DNA from: Caulobacteraceae bacterium
GTDB lineage: Bacteria; Pseudomonadota; Alphaproteobacteria; Caulobacterales; Caulobacteraceae
DNA length: 64,000 nucleotides
Direction of reading: 5' to 3'
NCBI GenBank assembly: GCA_947475845.1
Contig: CANJMO010000003.1
Location: 1-64,000, forward strand
Under the pieces are notes generated by a model. The model was not told the origin of the DNA. It saw only the letters and a program-made list of their open reading frames with translations, and did not search any database. The position numbers and the translations under genes were made by a program. Positions 1 through 8,801 of the stretch are shown in pieces (within the stretch, counting starts at the first letter, position 1; the number at the start of each line of letters is the position of its first letter).

Positions 1-1
1 G

Positions 2-175
2 GAAGACGTCATGACGGTCATCGACCCGATCGCCTTCACCAAGCCGTGGGTGATCACCCGCCTGTACGACCTGAAGCCCACCTGGGAGATCACCGAGTAC
101 ATCTGCGAGGAAAACAACCGCAACCCGCTCAACGCTGACGGCTCCACCGCCACCGGCGCCATCCTCAACCAGTAG
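2..175 (+). CDS. C-terminal part of exported hypothetical protein, NGHSIG family (5' truncated by window edge)
   Basis: The reading frame is open from the window edge to a TAG stop and gives the last 57 residues of a protein. The segment contains DPIAFTKPWVITRLYDLKP, then a TWEITEYICEENNRN stretch. The same block (FEDPRYFTKPW..., then FWEYVCE) occurs near the C-termini of the proteins at 33396-34118 and 36463-37203, so I place it in the same uncharacterised family. Those relatives have signal peptides, so this one is probably exported too. A strong intrinsic terminator follows ten bases after the stop. Function unknown; the family assignment rests on short motif similarity seen by eye. Confidence 0.75.
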   Translation, partial: EDVMTVIDPIAFTKPWVITRLYDLKPTWEITEYICEENNRNPLNADGSTATGAILNQ

Positions 176-184
176 CCTTCAGAG

Positions 185-215
185 CCGGGCCGGCCTTCGG
201 GCCGGTCCGGTTTTT
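185..215 (+). terminator. Intrinsic terminator of the first gene
   Basis: An 11-bp GC-rich stem (185-195 with 200-210, one G-T wobble) is closed by a TTCG tetraloop and followed directly by five T. It lies ten bases past the TAG at 173-175 and is a textbook rho-independent terminator on the plus strand. Confidence 0.9.
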
Positions 216-232
216 GCCGACTCGCGCCCATG

Positions 233-264
233 AAAAAAGCCCTGGCCTCGCGGCCAGGGCTTTT
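233..264 (-). terminator. Intrinsic terminator of the DUF6152 gene
   Basis: A 13-bp stem (235-247 with 252-264) has a 4-base loop and is flanked by six A on the plus strand, which reads as a T-tract on the minus strand. It sits 22 bases past the stop of the minus-strand DUF6152 gene. With the terminator at 185-215 it separates two convergent genes. Confidence 0.88.
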
Positions 265-286
265 GCTTTGTCGCTGTGGGCGAAGC

Positions 287-676
287 TTAGGTCTTGGCGC
301 CGCCGACCACCTTGCCGTTGACGGTGGCGGTCATCAGCGAACCACCCGGAGTGCCATCCTTGAGGGGGTGCACGTTGATCTGGGCCTTGTCGCCGGGCTT
401 CAGCGAAGAGCGCGACCAGCCTTGACGGCCGAGGCCGTTGGGGCTGGTGGCTTCCACCGACCACTCGATGTCTTTGCCGGAGACGGGGTCCTTCACCATG
501 ATCTGGATCCAGGCGTGGGGATTGGTCCACTGGAATTCCTTGATGGTGCCATCGAGGAGCATGGTCTTCTGGCTGTCGAACATCGCAAACGAGTGGTGCG
601 CGACCGCGGGAGCGGCGGCCAGGGCGACGGCGGCCAGGCCGGCCAGGAGCAGCACTTTTTGGGTCTTTTGGCGCAT
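287..676 (-). CDS. Exported DUF6152 family protein
   Basis: This 129-residue protein has a signal peptide of about 26 residues (MRQKTQKVLLLAGLAAVALA, cleaved after AVA) and a mature part starting HHSFAMFD. The HHSFAMFD start, GTIKEFQWTNPHAWIQI and the late GLGRQGW segment match what I know of DUF6152, a small periplasmic beta-rich domain of unknown function. Its length is normal for the family. The start is supported by an AGGA-type site just upstream (GAGGAAGGACACCC before ATG on the minus strand). It stands alone between its terminator and a long, lower-GC upstream region. No enzymatic motif is visible. Confidence 0.8.
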   Translation of the reverse strand: MRQKTQKVLLLAGLAAVALAAAPAVAHHSFAMFDSQKTMLLDGTIKEFQWTNPHAWIQIMVKDPVSGKDIEWSVEATSPNGLGRQGWSRSSLKPGDKAQINVHPLKDGTPGGSLMTATVNGKVVGGAKT

Positions 677-1034
677 CGGGTGTCCTTCCTCAGTTATTCA
701 GCATTGATAGCGATTAATTGTGTTGGTCTTACGGCTTCGAACTGTTGGCGTGGCCTCTGTTCCGCGAATACTCCGCGGGCGCGTCAGAGGCGCAAGCGAG
801 GCAAGAACAACAAATCGCAGCGTGAAGCATCAGGTTGTGATTTCATCAGAAATCGGCTGTTTATTCAAGAGCCCGCGCCCTGAATGGCGAAATGAAGAGG
901 CTGATTTAATATGTTTTTGGTCTCCGCCCCTCGTATTGAATTTATTTTTCATGCGAGGTGAGGTTTATGTGATTTCTAACGTCTTATTATAGACAAGAGG
1001 GATTCTAATCCTCCGAGCAGGGATAAGGGAACGG
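677..1034. other. Intergenic region, lower GC, divergent promoters
   Basis: 358 bases lie between the divergent DUF6152 and STN-receptor genes. The stretch is visibly AT-richer than its surroundings, especially 900-1010, and must carry both promoters. Short open frames here lack plausible coding character. I see a possible ribosome site (AGGGATAAGGGAACGG) just before the receptor ATG at 1035, but no operator I can name. Confidence 0.5.
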
Positions 1035-4000
1035 ATGTCCAAACGGGCAAACCTTGTCGCGTGTCTGCTGAGCAGCATCGCGATATTAGGTCTGGTCGAT
1101 ACCCCCTCAGCCAACGCTCAATCGGCGCAGACCTACAACATCGCGCCCAAGCCGTTGGTGACCGCGCTCAAGGACTTCACCGCCCAGAGCCATGAACAAC
1201 TGCTGGCCACCGGCGAACTGATCAACGGCAAGTCCTCGCCCGGGGTCTCGGGCCTGAACGATGCCGCCACTGCCCTGGCCAGGCTGCTGGAAGGCACCGG
1301 CCTGACCTTTCGCCGCTCGGGGCGCATCTTCCTGATCGTGAAGAGCGGCGAACCGCCAGCGCCGCCGAGGGCCGTCGCCGCCGCCCAGATTCAGGCGCAG
1401 CCCGCCTCCCCGCCCCTGTTCGCGCTGCATTCCGCCTCGGTCACCTCGCAGAACCTTGAAGAGATCGTGGTGACCGCCTCGCGGGTGCGCAGCGGCTTCT
1501 CGGCGCCGACCCCGACGGCCATGATCGGCCAAGCCCAGATGCAGACCCGCGGCGCCACCAACGTCGCCGACGTGATCAACGAGGCGCCGCAGTTCAAGGC
1601 CACCCACACGGCCACCTCCACCACCCGCAGCTCGGGCTTTCCCGGGGGCACTTTCCTCGATCTGCGCGGCCTGAACGGCAACGACTCCCTGGGTGTCGCG
1701 CGGACCCTGGTGCTGGTGGACGGACGCCGCTTCACTCCGACCACCGCCAACATGCAGGTCGATCTGAACATGATCCCCTCCAGCCTGCTGGACCGCACGG
1801 AGGTGGTCACCGGGGGCGCGTCGGCGGCGTGGGGTTCGGACGCGGTGGCGGGGGTCGCCAACCTGATCCTCAAGGACCAGCTGCAGGGCGTGCAGGGGGC
1901 GGTCGGCTACGGCGTAACCGATAAAAGCGACTATCGCGAATACTCGGCTAATCTTGCGGCAGGGACGGGTTTTGCTGGCGGACGCGGGCACGTCATCGCC
2001 GGTTTCGACTACGTCAACAACGGCGGCGTCGGCGACCCCATGCGCACGCGCGACTGGGGTCGGCTCAATCCGGGCTCGCTGATCCTGCCCTCGACCCGAG
2101 CCGGCGGTTTGCCGCAGAAGATCACCGCCAACGGCGTGACGGTGTCCAATCGTATGACCCCCGGCGGGGTAATCGTCGGCGGCCCGCTGGCCGGGACCAT
2201 GTTCCTGCCCGGCGGCCAGACCGCCCAATTCGTGGCCGGACCGATCATCGGCGGCAACCAGATGCTGTCGGTCCCCGGGGCCAGCAACGCCGACGTGACC
2301 ATCAACGGCGGCTCGCACCTGGCCGACGCCTTGGAGCGGCACACCTCGCTGATCCGCCTGAACTACGACCTGACCAGCCGGGTCACGGGCTATGTCGAGC
2401 TTTCGGAAGGCGGATCGCGCAAGAACGGCCTGACCGGCCAGCGCCGGGACGACGGCTCGATCACTGTCCAGCGGGACAACGCCTTCCTGCCGGAGACTGT
2501 GCGCGCGGCGATGGCCGCCAACAACCTCAGCACGATCACAGTGGGCCGTATCGCCAACGACCCCGGCTATGGCGAGAGCGGGCGCGGCGGCGGCTACTAC
2601 AAGCGTTACACCAAGCTGGAGCTGCAGCGGATCGTGGGCGGGCTGAAGGGGTCGTTCGGTTCCAGTTGGAACTGGGACAGCTACGTCGAGGCCGGTCGCT
2701 CCCACTACATCTCGCAGGGCCAGGCGACGATCCAGCCCAACTACTTCGCCGCCATCGACGCGGTGAAGGACGCCGACGGCGCCATCGTCTGCCGCCCCGG
2801 CGCGGCCCTGGCGCTGGCGGCGCCCGGCTGCGCGCCGTTCAACATCTTCGGTCAGGGCTCGCCCTCGCAGGCGGCGATCAACTATGTGCTGACCTACGGC
2901 GTGAACAACCTGACCCTGGACGAGCTGGCCGGCGCCGCCACCCTCAGCGGCGACCTGTTCACCCTGCCGGCCGGGCCGGTCTCGGTGGCGGTCGGGCTGG
3001 AGTACCGCCGCAACGGCGTCAACAGCGTAGTCAGCGCCGACTCGCAGGCCGGGCGACTGGACACCTCGGCGTTCCAGCCTATCCACGGCGAACTGCACGA
3101 CGAGGAGATCTACGCCGAAGCGGTGATCCCGCTGCTGAAGGACCTGCCCTTCGCCCACCACGCCGAGTTCAACGCGGCCGTACGCGAGACCAACTATTCA
3201 ACCAGCGGCGCGGTGACCACCTGGAAGGTCGGCGCGACCTTCGAGCCGACCGAGGATTTCCGGCTGCGCTTCACCCGCTCGCGCGACATCCGCGCGCCCA
3301 ACCTCAACGAGCTCTACCAGAAGGGCCAGGGCAATTTCGCCACGGTGATCAATCCGATCACCGGCCTGTCCGGACAAATCCTGACCACCCAGGTCGGCAA
3401 TCTGAAGCTGAAGCCCGAGGAGGCGGACACCGTCACTGGCGGGATCGTGTTTCAGCCGACCTTCTTCCGCGGCTTTCGCGCCTCGGTCGACTACTACAGC
3501 ATCAAGATCAACGGCGTGATCGCCGCCCTGCTGCCGCAGCAGATCGTCGACCAATGCACCGCCGGCAACCAACTGTTGTGCAGCGACATCGAGCTGAACG
3601 GCTCGACGGTGACGCGGATCACCATCCACGCCCTGAACTTCAACAAGCTGGAAACCTCAGGCTTCGACCTGGTGATGGCCTATAGGGCCCCGCCGGACTT
3701 CCTGCGCATTCCGGGGGTGATCACGCTGGGCGCCCTGGGCACCAACACCCTGCATCAGAAGACCACCAATATCGTCGGGGCCATCGACCGCGCCGGCCAG
3801 ACCTCGCCCAAGTGGTCGTGGAACCTGCAGACTACCTATGACATCGGCCTCTGGAGCGCCAACGCCCAGGTCCGCTACGAGAGCGGCATCCTGATCGATG
3901 CGACATTTCTGGACCCCAGCGACAGCGGCTACAACGCCGCCGCCCTGTTCAGCACCAACAAGAACCACCAGCCGGACGCGACCTATCTGAACCTGTCGCT

Positions 4001-4232
4001 GTCCTACACGGTGGCTGACAACGGCGGGCGCCAGGTGCAGGTCTACGGCGTGGCAAACAATGTGTTCGACAGCGAACCGCCGCCGGGGTCGAGCAACACC
4101 AACAACAACTCCTCGCCCTACGACTTGATTGGGGAGCTTTCCGCATGGGCGTGCGCTTCAAATATTGAAGCCTGCCGTCAGCTAGGGCTCAGGGGGGCGT
4201 CAGATTTTCCCTTTCCCCGTCCTTGTCGATGA
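1035..4232 (+). CDS. TonB-dependent receptor with N-terminal STN domain; C-terminus frameshifted
   Basis: This is an outer-membrane active transporter. A signal peptide (about residues 1-29, ending ANAQ) precedes an STN domain (about 32-105) of the kind used by FecA/FpvA-type receptors for cell-surface signalling. A TonB-box-like LEEIVVTASR follows near 141, then the plug (TRGATNVADVINEAP, LVLVDGRRFTP, WGSDAVAGVANLIL) and a 22-strand-type barrel. In the annotated frame the last residues run into non-homologous sequence and stop at 4232. One base over, FRMGVRFKY followed by TGA (4139-4168) gives the typical terminal beta strand with an aromatic end. A one-base deletion near 4131-4137 explains this. 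No FecI/FecR-like sigma/anti-sigma pair is visible nearby. Substrate unknown. Confidence 0.88.
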   Translation: MSKRANLVACLLSSIAILGLVDTPSANAQSAQTYNIAPKPLVTALKDFTAQSHEQLLATGELINGKSSPGVSGLNDAATALARLLEGTGLTFRRSGRIFLIVKSGEPPAPPRAVAAAQIQAQPASPPLFALHSASVTSQNLEEIVVTASRVRSGFSAPTPTAMIGQAQMQTRGATNVADVINEAPQFKATHTATSTTRSSGFPGGTFLDLRGLNGNDSLGVARTLVLVDGRRFTPTTANMQVDLNMIPSSLLDRTEVVTGGASAAWGSDAVAGVANLILKDQLQGVQGAVGYGVTDKSDYREYSANLAAGTGFAGGRGHVIAGFDYVNNGGVGDPMRTRDWGRLNPGSLILPSTRAGGLPQKITANGVTVSNRMTPGGVIVGGPLAGTMFLPGGQTAQFVAGPIIGGNQMLSVPGASNADVTINGGSHLADALERHTSLIRLNYDLTSRVTGYVELSEGGSRKNGLTGQRRDDGSITVQRDNAFLPETVRAAMAANNLSTITVGRIANDPGYGESGRGGGYYKRYTKLELQRIVGGLKGSFGSSWNWDSYVEAGRSHYISQGQATIQPNYFAAIDAVKDADGAIVCRPGAALALAAPGCAPFNIFGQGSPSQAAINYVLTYGVNNLTLDELAGAATLSGDLFTLPAGPVSVAVGLEYRRNGVNSVVSADSQAGRLDTSAFQPIHGELHDEEIYAEAVIPLLKDLPFAHHAEFNAAVRETNYSTSGAVTTWKVGATFEPTEDFRLRFTRSRDIRAPNLNELYQKGQGNFATVINPITGLSGQILTTQVGNLKLKPEEADTVTGGIVFQPTFFRGFRASVDYYSIKINGVIAALLPQQIVDQCTAGNQLLCSDIELNGSTVTRITIHALNFNKLETSGFDLVMAYRAPPDFLRIPGVITLGALGTNTLHQKTTNIVGAIDRAGQTSPKWSWNLQTTYDIGLWSANAQVRYESGILIDATFLDPSDSGYNAAALFSTNKNHQPDATYLNLSLSYTVADNGGRQVQVYGVANNVFDSEPPPGSSNTNNNSSPYDLIGELSAWACASNIEACRQLGLRGASDFPFPRPCR

Positions 4233-4344
4233 GGGATTGCCAAGCTTGGCCACGTATTCCCTGACGTGCATCTTCGCAGCCGTCCTGGAAGCGGGACGAT
4301 TCAGCACGACAGACAAAAACAAGTCGTCTAACCGGGGGATATCC

Positions 4345-6513
4345 ATGTCCAAACAACTCATCCGCGCAGCCCTGCTGCTGACCTGTTCGGCAGCCGGCCT
4401 GCTGGCTCTGCCGAGCCGGGCCGCCGCCCAAGGCGCCAGCGTCGACAGCGTCGTCGTCACCGGCCAGCGCACGTCGGAACTGGTGCAGCCCGCCGCCACC
4501 GGCAGCCGCCTGGGCATCACCGTCCTGGAAACGCCCGCCTCGGTCGAGGTGCTGTCGGGCGAGTTGATCCGTTCACGCGGCGACCTGTCGATCGTCGACG
4601 CCGTGACCCGCGCCACCGGCGTGACCACCGCGGCCAACGGCGGCAACGGCGGCACCGGCCTGTCGGTGCGCGGCTTCACCGACCAGGGGTCGGTCATGCA
4701 ACTCTATGATGGCATCCGCCTGTATCCCGGGGCCGGCACCGTCACCTTCCCGTTCGACCCGTGGACCGTGGACCGCATCGAGGTGCTGCGCGGCCCGGCC
4801 TCGGTGCTGTTCGGCCAGGGCGCCATCGGCGGCGTGATCAACGTCATCCCGCGCAAGCCGACCCAGACCGAAGTCATCGAAGGCGAAGCCGGCTACGGCA
4901 GCGAGAATACCTGGCACATCTCGGCGGAAGCCGGCGCGCCGATCGCCAAGGACCTGGCCGCCCGTCTCGACGTCAGCGCGCGCGGTTCGGACGGCTGGGT
5001 CAACAACGGCAAGTCCTCCAGCCAGGCCCTGTCGGCGTCGGTGCGCTGGGCCCCCAGCGACCGCCTGGCCATCACCCTGTCCGAGGATTACGGGGTGCAG
5101 GATCCGATGGACTATTACGGCGTGCCCGCCCGCGCGGACGGCAGCTTCGACACCCGCCTGCGCAAGCAGAACTACGAGGTGGCCGACAGCGTCATCCACT
5201 ACATCGACAACCAGACGCGGGTTAAGGCCGAGTGGCAGGCGACCGACGCCATCAGCCTGACCAACACCGTCTACCGGCTGACCAGCGACCGCACTTGGCA
5301 CAACCTGGACACCTATGCCTTCAACGGCCCGAACCGCATGGACCGCACCGACTTCTTCGGCGGCGAGCATCATCAGACCCAGATCGGCGATCAGGCGAAC
5401 CTGCTGCTGAAGAGCAAGTTCGGCACGGTCGAGAACAACCTGGTGGTCGGGCTGGACGTCAACAACATCCGTTTCCAGCACGTCAACAACTTCACCTTCG
5501 TCGACACCTCATTCTGCTGCGACGCCTACGACACGGTGCCGGTGCTGGGCTTCAATCCCGGCCGGTTCATCAGCCCGGCCTATATCCTGCCGGCCTATCG
5601 TACCGAGACCAATCAGCTGGCCTTGTTCCTGGAAGACCGGATCAAGCTGACCGAGCAGCTGTCGATCGTCGGCGGTGTGCGCCGCGAGCACGCCAATGTG
5701 CGGCGCTACTCCAACACCTACACTCCGGCTCTGGTCCCCACCGGATCAGTGCAGGCGTTCAGCAAGAACCTCGACAACACCTCGGGACGGATCGGCGTGG
5801 TCTACCAGCCGGTCCCGTCGTCCTCGATCTACGCCCAGTACACCACCGGCACCGACCCGTTGGGCTCCCTGATCACCACCAACGCCTCGCAGATCAACTT
5901 CACCCTGGCCACCGCGCGCCAGGTCGAGATCGGCTACAAGCAGTCGTTCATGGGCGGGCGCGGTGAGTTCAGCATCGCCGCCTATGACATTGTCAAAAAC
6001 AACCTTCTGACCCGCGACTTCTCCGCCCCGGGGCTGGTGCAGCAGATCGGCGGCCAGTCGTCGCGCGGCGTCGAAGTCTCGCTGGCCGTGCCGGTCGCCG
6101 AGAAGTTCACGGTCGAGGCCAACGCGGCGGTGCTGAACGCCCGGTTCGACAAGTTCAACGAGAACGTCAGCGGTGTGCTGACATCGCGCAGCGGCAAGCA
6201 TCCGACCAATACGCCCAACGTCTCCAGCAACCTTTGGCTGACCTACACCCCCGTGACCAAGCTGCGCCTGCAAGCGGGCGTGCGCTACGTCGGCCAGGAA
6301 TTCACGGACAACGCCAACACCGCCGCCAACCGACTGCCGGACTATGTGGTGGTGGACATGGGAGCCAGCTATGCGGTGAGCGACAAGGTGCAGGTGCGGC
6401 TGAATGTCTACAACCTGGCCGATAAGCTGTACGCCACCAACGCCTACAACGCCGGCACCTGGATCCTCGGCCGGCCGCGTTCGGTTGACGTGACCATCAG
6501 CGCCCGGTTCTAG
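4345..6513 (+). CDS. TonB-dependent siderophore receptor
   Basis: This 722-residue outer-membrane receptor takes up ferric siderophores using TonB energy. The chosen ATG at 4345 is followed by a clear signal peptide (MSKQLIRAALLLTCSAAGLL... to AAAQ) and preceded by GGGGGA at good spacing; a longer upstream frame lacks these. The plug includes SVDSVVVTGQR (TonB box), SVRGFTDQGSVMQLYDG, and RIEVLRGPASVLFGQGAIGG, the hallmark of siderophore receptors of the FhuA/FoxA kind. The barrel ends in VDVTISARF with terminal Phe, so this copy is complete. The PepSY membrane protein follows 7 bases later, a common pairing in iron-siderophore loci. The siderophore cannot be told from sequence. Confidence 0.92.
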   Translation: MSKQLIRAALLLTCSAAGLLALPSRAAAQGASVDSVVVTGQRTSELVQPAATGSRLGITVLETPASVEVLSGELIRSRGDLSIVDAVTRATGVTTAANGGNGGTGLSVRGFTDQGSVMQLYDGIRLYPGAGTVTFPFDPWTVDRIEVLRGPASVLFGQGAIGGVINVIPRKPTQTEVIEGEAGYGSENTWHISAEAGAPIAKDLAARLDVSARGSDGWVNNGKSSSQALSASVRWAPSDRLAITLSEDYGVQDPMDYYGVPARADGSFDTRLRKQNYEVADSVIHYIDNQTRVKAEWQATDAISLTNTVYRLTSDRTWHNLDTYAFNGPNRMDRTDFFGGEHHQTQIGDQANLLLKSKFGTVENNLVVGLDVNNIRFQHVNNFTFVDTSFCCDAYDTVPVLGFNPGRFISPAYILPAYRTETNQLALFLEDRIKLTEQLSIVGGVRREHANVRRYSNTYTPALVPTGSVQAFSKNLDNTSGRIGVVYQPVPSSSIYAQYTTGTDPLGSLITTNASQINFTLATARQVEIGYKQSFMGGRGEFSIAAYDIVKNNLLTRDFSAPGLVQQIGGQSSRGVEVSLAVPVAEKFTVEANAAVLNARFDKFNENVSGVLTSRSGKHPTNTPNVSSNLWLTYTPVTKLRLQAGVRYVGQEFTDNANTAANRLPDYVVVDMGASYAVSDKVQVRLNVYNLADKLYATNAYNAGTWILGRPRSVDVTISARF

Positions 6514-6520
6514 TCCGGGC

Positions 6521-7987
6521 ATGGCGGAGGGGCTGGCCAGGATCAAACGGGACGCGCTGCGCTGGTCGGTGACAATCCACCGATGGACCGGCGTGGTGAC
6601 GTGCGTGTTCTTCCTGGTCTGGTTCCTGAGCGGCGCGATCATGGTGTTCTGCCCCTTCCCTTCCCTGGGCAAGGCGCAGCGCCTGGTGCTGGCCGAGCCG
6701 GTCAATTCGGCGGCGGTAACGATGTCGCCGTCGCAAGCGTTCGGGGACGACGCGGCCGCCATGCGGACCGTGAAACTGGTCAGCATCGCCGGCGCTCCAC
6801 TCTATGTCGGCGCACCGCGATCCGGGCCGCCCGTGGTGCGTTCGGCGCGCTCGGGCGCCCTGGTGCGCGGCCTGACGCCGGCCCAGGCCAAGGCCACGGC
6901 GGAGTACTTCGGGCGCGCGCCGGCTTTGTCGGTCAGCAAACCGTTGAACTACGACCAGTGGCTGGTCAATTCCAGCTACAACGCCGGGCGACCGTTCTAC
7001 CGGGTGCGCCTGGCTGGCCCGACCCGCACCGACCTTTATGTGGCCAGCCGCACAGGCGAAATCTACCAGCGCACCACCGCCGTGGAGCGCGGCTGGGCCT
7101 GGCCCGGATCGATCATTCATTGGGCCTACTACACCGTGCTGGCCCAACACCGACAGCTGTGGAACCAGGTCTGCTGGTGGGGCTCTCTGTTCGCCTTCGC
7201 CGTGGCGATCCTCGGAATGATCCTGGGGGTCGAGCGCTGGCTCGCCGTTCGCAGGGCGGGCAAGCTGTCCCCTTTCCCGCAGCAGTGGATGCGCTGGCAC
7301 CACATCTCGGGCCTGTTCGCCGGAACTCTGGTGCTGACCTGGATGGGCTCGGGCTGGCTGTCCAACGACGGCCATCGCTTCTTCTCCGACAGCGCGCCGG
7401 CGGGCGATGTGCAGGCCCGTTACGACGGCCCGCGCGATACCGCTGGCTACGACCGCATCGTCGACGCCCGTTTCTCGCGCGCCACCGAGGTGGCTTACGT
7501 CAATGTGGCCGGGGCGGCCTATCTGGTCGGGCGCGGCGGCGAGCTGAACAAACCGATCGTGATGCAAGCGCGCACGGGTCAGGCGACCGACGCCATGCCC
7601 CTGGCGCAGATCAACGGCGGCGTCGCGGCGGCCTGGCCCGGCGCTCCGGCGCCGAGTGCGGTTGCGCCCAACGACTTCTACGGCAAGGCCGAGGGCGTGC
7701 CGGCGCGGGCCCTACGCTTCGAGATTCCCGGCGCCGAAAAGCTGCGAGTCTACGTCGATCGGGACACCGGCGCGGTGGCTGCGGTGATGAACGGCTCGCG
7801 GCGGGCATCGGCGTTTTTCTACTACGGCCTGCATACCCTGCAGCTGCCGGGGCTGATCGGCCGCGAGACGCTGCGCAAGACCATCGAATGCCTGCTGCTG
7901 CTGATCGGCGCCTCGGTTGCCCTGACCGGCGTGGTGCTCGGCTATTCGCGGATCAAGCAGACCGCCGAGGACGCGCGCGGAAGCTAG
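6521..7987 (+). CDS. PepSY-associated TM protein (iron-regulated membrane protein type)
   Basis: This 488-residue inner-membrane protein has four or so transmembrane stretches: one near residue 20-45 (VVTCVFFLVWFLSGAIMVF), a pair around 215-300, and one near the C-terminus (LLLLIGASVALTGVVLGYS). The layout and the SIIHWAYYTVL and MRWHHISGLF segments fit the PepSY_TM family. Members sit beside TonB siderophore receptors; some have been described as siderophore-linked ferric reductases using membrane-embedded histidines, so a role in releasing iron is a reasonable inference. The start lies 7 bases after the receptor stop, indicating one operon. Its TAG overlaps the stop of the convergent TetR gene in a shared CTAG. 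Confidence 0.85.
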   Translation: MAEGLARIKRDALRWSVTIHRWTGVVTCVFFLVWFLSGAIMVFCPFPSLGKAQRLVLAEPVNSAAVTMSPSQAFGDDAAAMRTVKLVSIAGAPLYVGAPRSGPPVVRSARSGALVRGLTPAQAKATAEYFGRAPALSVSKPLNYDQWLVNSSYNAGRPFYRVRLAGPTRTDLYVASRTGEIYQRTTAVERGWAWPGSIIHWAYYTVLAQHRQLWNQVCWWGSLFAFAVAILGMILGVERWLAVRRAGKLSPFPQQWMRWHHISGLFAGTLVLTWMGSGWLSNDGHRFFSDSAPAGDVQARYDGPRDTAGYDRIVDARFSRATEVAYVNVAGAAYLVGRGGELNKPIVMQARTGQATDAMPLAQINGGVAAAWPGAPAPSAVAPNDFYGKAEGVPARALRFEIPGAEKLRVYVDRDTGAVAAVMNGSRRASAFFYYGLHTLQLPGLIGRETLRKTIECLLLLIGASVALTGVVLGYSRIKQTAEDARGS

Positions 7988-8598
7988 GCGACGAACAGGT
8001 TGTCGAGGTGGACCTTCAGCACCCGGCTCATGTCCAGCGGTGACGCCTCTGCAAACACGCCCTGCCAGATCAGTCCCATGATCATCGGCGCCATGACCAA
8101 CTGGGGAAACTCAGCCACCCCGGGATTGCGCAACTCGCCAGCCGCCGCGGCGCGCTGGAGAAGGCCGCGCAGCAGTTCCAGGGTCGGCTCGACCACCTCG
8201 CGCCGATAGCGCTCGCCCAGGCGCGGGAAGCGGATCGCTTCGGAGATCAGCAGGCGCAGCACTGGCCCGGTCGCACCGCTGAACACTTCCTGCAGCATGG
8301 CGGTGAGAAGCGGCTCCATCATCGAGCGTAGGGGCCCCGCCCCACCGGCGGCCATGCGGCCGCGGATGCGCTCGGCCAGGGGCGCCATGTGGGCGGAGAT
8401 GACGCCTTCGAACAGCTGCTCCTTGTCCGGGAAGCTGAGGTAGACGGTGCCCTTGGCCACGCCGGCGCGTTTGGCGATGTCCTCGACGCGGGCGGCGGCG
8501 AAGCCCTTGGCGACGAACTCGTCCTTGGCGGCGGCGAGGATCGCCTCGCGGCGGGCTTCGGCCATCTGGGTGCGGCGGTTGATGGGCGAAGTGCTCAT
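7984..8598 (-). CDS. TetR/AcrR family transcriptional regulator
   Basis: This 204-residue DNA-binding repressor has an N-terminal TetR helix-turn-helix (residues about 15-60: AKDEFVAKGFAAARVEDIAK, then AGVAKGTVYLSFPDKEQLF) and a C-terminal ligand/dimer domain with GVISAHMAPLAERIR and a PMIMGLIWQGVF stretch. The ATG lies 2 bases after the stop of an ABC-2 permease remnant on the same strand (TAGGCATG). The gene was therefore once the last cistron of an ABC efflux operon, which it may have controlled. That operon is gone, so the present target is unclear. It converges on the PepSY gene with a 4-base stop overlap. Confidence 0.88.
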   Translation of the reverse strand: MSTSPINRRTQMAEARREAILAAAKDEFVAKGFAAARVEDIAKRAGVAKGTVYLSFPDKEQLFEGVISAHMAPLAERIRGRMAAGGAGPLRSMMEPLLTAMLQEVFSGATGPVLRLLISEAIRFPRLGERYRREVVEPTLELLRGLLQRAAAAGELRNPGVAEFPQLVMAPMIMGLIWQGVFAEASPLDMSRVLKVHLDNLFVA

Positions 8599-8600
8599 GC

Positions 8601-8798
8601 CTAGTCCAGGGTGGTGCGCGATCGGGCCAGGGCGAGGCCGGAGATGACCAGGACGATGGCAGTCAGGGCGGCGAGGTTCGGGCCCATGTCAGCCAGCACC
8701 TGATCCTTGAGCAGGGCGCCGCGGACGATGCGCAGGAAGTGAGTGATCGGAATGCACTCGCCCAGCGCCCGCGCCCAGTTGGGCAGACGAACGGGGGG
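8601..8798 (-). pseudogene. C-terminal remnant of an ABC-2 type transporter permease
   Basis: On the minus strand about 65 codons run in frame to TAG at 8601-8603. They read LPNWARALGECIPITHFLRI, VRGALLKDQVLADM, a hydrophobic segment, then RSRTTLD. This is the typical end of YhhJ/YbhR-like ABC-2 permeases, in which a conserved (L/P)THFLRIVRG(I/A)LLKG element precedes the last transmembrane helix. The frame opens directly after the TGA of the 2-hydroxyacid dehydrogenase (8802-8804) with no start codon or membrane domain before it. The rest of the permease and any ATPase or adaptor have been lost, apparently through a deletion joining the dehydrogenase gene to this tail. Confidence 0.78.
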
Positions 8799-8801
8799 AT
8801 G

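Noticed and set aside
230-992. Overlapping plus-strand frames at 230-883, 438-707 and 720-992
   Set aside because: The first two are antisense to the DUF6152 gene. The last lies in AT-richer intergenic DNA without a ribosome site or protein-like composition.
1107-3161. 684-codon open frame on the minus strand across the first TonB receptor
   Set aside because: It is antisense to a clear receptor, and its His/Arg/Gly/Val-rich low-complexity sequence is typical of a high-GC shadow frame.
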